From Candidatus Omnitrophota bacterium (lineage in GTDB: Bacteria; Omnitrophota; Gorgyraeia; Gygaellales; UBA12090), in NCBI GenBank assembly GCA_030674475.1, contig JAUSCZ010000035.1, forward strand, positions 138,682 through 190,996: a stretch of DNA of 52,315 bases, in the 5' to 3' direction. The notes under the pieces were generated by a model that saw only the letters and a list, made by a program, of their open reading frames with translations, did no database searches and was not told the DNA's origin. The first letter of the stretch is position 1; every line of letters begins with the position of its first letter. Below, piece by piece: positions 50,390 through 52,315 of this stretch. The translations under genes and the position numbers were made by a program.

Positions 50390-50471
50390 TTACCCTCGTT
50401 TCACTCGGGAGAAACCAGAGGCCAGTTGCCAGATGCCAGATTTTTTCTGGTTACTGGTTACTGGTTTCTGG
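50390..50471. repeat. Ribosome-site module plus heptad array CCAG x4 / CTGG x4 (rplL-rpoB spacer)
   Basis: CCAG starts at 50415, 50422, 50429 and 50436; CTGG at 50447, 50454, 50461 and 50468, exactly every 7 nt, with an ATTTTTT loop. Spacer triplets such as agg/ttt can also pair in RNA. Towards rpoB the minus strand reads CTCCCGAGTGAAACGAGGG, then TAAATG. The array ends exactly at the rplL stop codon. Confidence 0.92.
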
Positions 50472-50852
50472 TTACTTTAACTCTACCGTCGCTCCAGCGG
50501 CCTCTAGCTTTTTCTTTATTTCTTCGGCTTCCGCCTTGGGGAGGCCGTCCTTAACTGTTTTAGGGGCGCCGTCAACTAAATCCTTGGCCTCTTTTAGTCC
50601 TAAGCTAGTGATAGTGCGCACTTCTTTAATAACCGCGATCTTATTCGCTCCGGATGAAATTAACACTACGGAAAAAGCGGTCTTTTCTTCAACCGCCGCG
50701 GCAGGGGCCGCTGTGCCGCCGGCCGCGCCAACAGCCACTTGCGCCATCTGGCCTGAAACCCCAAATTTATCCTGAAGCTCTTTGACTAAATCAGCAAGCT
50801 CCAGCACATTCATTCCTTCAATTGACTTAATTACATCATCTTTAACAGCCAT
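50472..50852 (-). CDS. rplL: 50S ribosomal protein L7/L12
   Basis: The 126-residue stalk protein has an N-terminal dimerisation domain ([27 protein letters not shown]), an Ala/Gly hinge ([17 protein letters not shown]) and the C-terminal factor-binding domain ([51 protein letters not shown]). AGGAGG lies upstream. It follows rplJ across a spacer with a large palindrome. Confidence 0.97.
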   Translation of the reverse strand: MAVKDDVIKSIEGMNVLELADLVKELQDKFGVSGQMAQVAVGAAGGTAAPAAAVEEKTAFSVVLISSGANKIAVIKEVRTITSLGLKEAKDLVDGAPKTVKDGLPKAEAEEIKKKLEAAGATVELK

Positions 50853-50891
50853 TTCAAAACCTCCTGTTATTTAGTTAACGCTGAATAACCC

Positions 50892-50967
50892 GTCATTGCG
50901 AGCCCCGAAGGGGTGAAGCAATCCCACTTTTAAGATTGCTTCGGTCGCTTCGCTCCCTCGCAATGAC
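50892..50967. repeat. GTCATTGCGAG/CTCGCAATGAC palindromic element between rplJ and rplL
   Basis: Arms of 11 bp are perfect, and inner segments AAGCAATC/GATTGCTT also pair, giving a long branched hairpin. This GTCATTGCGAG...GAAGCAATC type is a frequent dispersed element in many bacterial genomes. Here it lies between L10 and L12, which must be made at about 1:4. Confidence 0.88.
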
Positions 50968-50994
50968 ACAAAAATGGGGGTTTTTCAATGTAAA

Positions 50995-51522
50995 CTATTT
51001 ATCTTTTTTCTTTTCTTTTATCTGATTAAGCACGATCACTAATTTATTTAAAACGCCCCCAAGGGTAAAAACCAAACCTGCCAGCGGAGACTTCAGGGCG
51101 GATACCACCTGGGCTATCAATACCTCTTTAGAGGGAAGCTTAGCTATATTTTCAATATCTTTCTGCTTAAACAGGCTTCCCTTATAATAAGCCCCCTTCA
51201 AGATGAGTTTCTCGTTCTCTTTGGCAAATTTATAAAGGATTTTTGAAACAACGGCAATATCATTATCGCTAAAGACCAGGGCCGCCGGCCCCTCAAAAAG
51301 TCCGTCTAAGCCATCAATCTTAGAATCTTTAAGGGCTATCTTCATCAGGCTGTTTTTGGAAACAAAGAGCCTGGATTTCCCATCCCTGAGCGCGATTCTC
51401 AGCTGGCTCATTCTAAAGCTGTCCAGCCCTAAATATTGAACCACAAAAAGGCTGTCAGATTCACTGATATCCTTCTTTAATCTGTTAACAGCCGCGTTAC
51501 GAAAAAAACTGCCTAATTTCAT
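50995..51522 (-). CDS. rplJ: 50S ribosomal protein L10
   Basis: From ATG 51522, which overlaps the rplA stop by 4 bp (ATGA), L10 is 175 residues: NRLKKDISESDSLFVVQYLGLDSFRMSQLR, KNSLMKIALKD, FEGPAALVFSDND and the helical C-terminus that carries L7/L12 dimers. An ATG at 51555 would only add residues from inside rplA. A C-terminal Lys-rich end (NQIKEKKKDK) is present. Confidence 0.95.
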   Translation of the reverse strand: MKLGSFFRNAAVNRLKKDISESDSLFVVQYLGLDSFRMSQLRIALRDGKSRLFVSKNSLMKIALKDSKIDGLDGLFEGPAALVFSDNDIAVVSKILYKFAKENEKLILKGAYYKGSLFKQKDIENIAKLPSKEVLIAQVVSALKSPLAGLVFTLGGVLNKLVIVLNQIKEKKKDK

Positions 51523-52202
51523 AGGGTAAGCCTTACTCCCGGGCTCATACTGCAAGAAAGAAAAATAGACTTAATAAAATTTCCCTTGACTGTCCCCGGC
51601 CTTGACTGGGTAATGACCTCAATAACCTTGGAGGCATTCTCAAGAAGCTGCGTCTCGCTAAAGCTAATCTTTCCCGCGGGCGCCTGGATTCCCGATTGCT
51701 TATCTACTTTAAATTCTACCCTGCCGCCCCTGATCGCTTTAACCGCCTGAGCGACATTAACAGTTACGGTTCCGGTTTTGGGGCTGGGCATCAGGCCTTT
51801 TGGCCCCAAAATTTTTCCTAAGCGGCTTAAATCTTTCATCATATCCGGGGTAGCCACCGCGGCGTCAAAATCAAGAAAACCGGCAGCCACCTTATCAATA
51901 AGTTCACTGCCTCCCACGAAATCCGCCCCTGAAGCCTTGGCCTCTTTTTCCTGTTCGCCTTTACAGAAAACAGCCACGCGCACCGTCTTTCCCGTGCCAT
52001 GGGGAAGGCTCACCGTGCCCCGGACGAGCTGATCTGATTTCTTAGGGTCAACATTGACGTAAAAATTCAAATCAACCGTCTGGTCAAATTTGGTTGAGGG
52101 AAATTTCTTTAAAATAGCAATTGCCTCTTTAAGGCCGTAGGATTTATCTGCGTCAAAAAGTTTTAAGGCCTCTTCATATCTTTTGCTTCTTTTTTTTGAC
52201 AT
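51519..52202 (-). CDS. rplA: 50S ribosomal protein L1
   Basis: The 227-residue L1 of the mobile stalk has SKRYEEALKLFD, FDQTVDLNFYVNVDPKKSDQLVRGTVSLPHGTGK, DAAVATPDMMKDLSRLGKILGPKGLMPSPKTGTVT and a slightly divergent end. It starts directly after the rplK stop (TAA followed by ATG). L1 often autoregulates the rplKA mRNA; the leader is outside the window. Confidence 0.96.
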   Translation of the reverse strand: MSKKRSKRYEEALKLFDADKSYGLKEAIAILKKFPSTKFDQTVDLNFYVNVDPKKSDQLVRGTVSLPHGTGKTVRVAVFCKGEQEKEAKASGADFVGGSELIDKVAAGFLDFDAAVATPDMMKDLSRLGKILGPKGLMPSPKTGTVTVNVAQAVKAIRGGRVEFKVDKQSGIQAPAGKISFSETQLLENASKVIEVITQSRPGTVKGNFIKSIFLSCSMSPGVRLTL

Positions 52203-52315
52203 TTATCCCTCAACCGCGATGCCCATGCTTCTGGCCGTGCCCGCGATTACCTTGAACGCCTGTTTTAAATCGGTGCAATTCAAGTCTTTTAATTTTAGAT
52301 TAACTATTTCTTCCA
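52203..52315 (-). CDS. rplK: 50S ribosomal protein L11, C-terminal part only (runs off the window)
   Basis: The last 37 residues of L11 are encoded: [20 protein letters not shown] followed by [16 protein letters not shown] and a TAA stop. The GTARSMGI block is diagnostic for the C-terminal rRNA-binding domain. The rest, and the usual nusG/secE genes, lie beyond the right edge. Confidence 0.95.
   Translation of the reverse strand, partial: EEIVNLKLKDLNCTDLKQAFKVIAGTARSMGIAVEG

Overview
The window is 52 kb of a bacterial chromosome in which every gene I can support is on the minus strand, so transcription runs from base 52,315 towards base 1. The organism is probably an uncultivated member of Omnitrophota (former candidate division OP3) or a close relative. 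I infer this from the fused ribosomal gene order without L30, a truncated secreted protein with a TYYPAPYG-type motif next to minor pilins, a periplasmic NXR-type molybdoenzyme, and spacers packed with short palindromic repeats. The phylum call is an inference; no rRNA gene is present to settle it.

Right part (52,315 to 22,255): one nearly uninterrupted 30-kb run joins the L11/L10-rif, str, S10, spc and alpha operons. The order is rplK(partial)-rplA-rplJ-rplL-rpoB-rpoC-rpsL-rpsG-fusA-tuf-rpsJ-rplC-rplD-rplW-rplB-rpsS-rplV-rpsC-rplP-rpmC-rpsQ-rplN-rplX-rplE-rpsN-rpsH-rplF-rplR-rpsE-rplO-secY-adk-map-infA-rpmJ-rpsM-rpsK-rpsD-rpoA-rplQ. rpmD is missing from its usual place. rpmJ (37 aa, GTG start) is easily overlooked. 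S4, S14, L36 and adenylate kinase are all zinc-cysteine forms.

Middle part (22,177 to 11,892): a central-metabolism cluster of PLP aminotransferase, two-subunit LeuCD-type hydro-lyase (with pilT between the subunits), isocitrate-type dehydrogenase, malate dehydrogenase, dihydrolipoamide dehydrogenase, LipB and a free-standing lipoyl domain, then a lipoprotein and a phosphoribosyltransferase.

Left part (11,890 to 1): a respiratory operon led by a very good sigma70-type promoter (TTGACA-16-TATAAT) and a perfect TGTGA-N6-TCACA palindrome. It encodes an NXR/NAR-type molybdenum catalytic subunit, an iron-sulfur subunit, a TorD-type chaperone, a heme-b gamma subunit, a CuA-type cupredoxin, a NapH/NosR-like membrane polyferredoxin and a second CuA-type cupredoxin, then a terminator. 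Two siroheme-decarboxylase genes (ahbA, ahbB) follow. ahbB runs in frame, with no stop, into a PilX-like pilin, and a minor-pilin cluster continues to the edge.

The most unexpected pattern is in the spacers. Many hold an inverted array: a 4-5 nt word repeated about four times at exact 7-nt (or 8-nt) steps, a short loop, then the complementary word repeated the same number of times. The word changes from spacer to spacer (CCAG/CTGG, ATAG/CTAT, ACAG/CTAT, ACCG/CGGT, CAATA/TATTG) but the design and copy balance persist. Several arrays are joined to a conserved module that supplies the next gene's Shine-Dalgarno sequence. Several other families of dispersed palindromes also occur, some inside coding ends.
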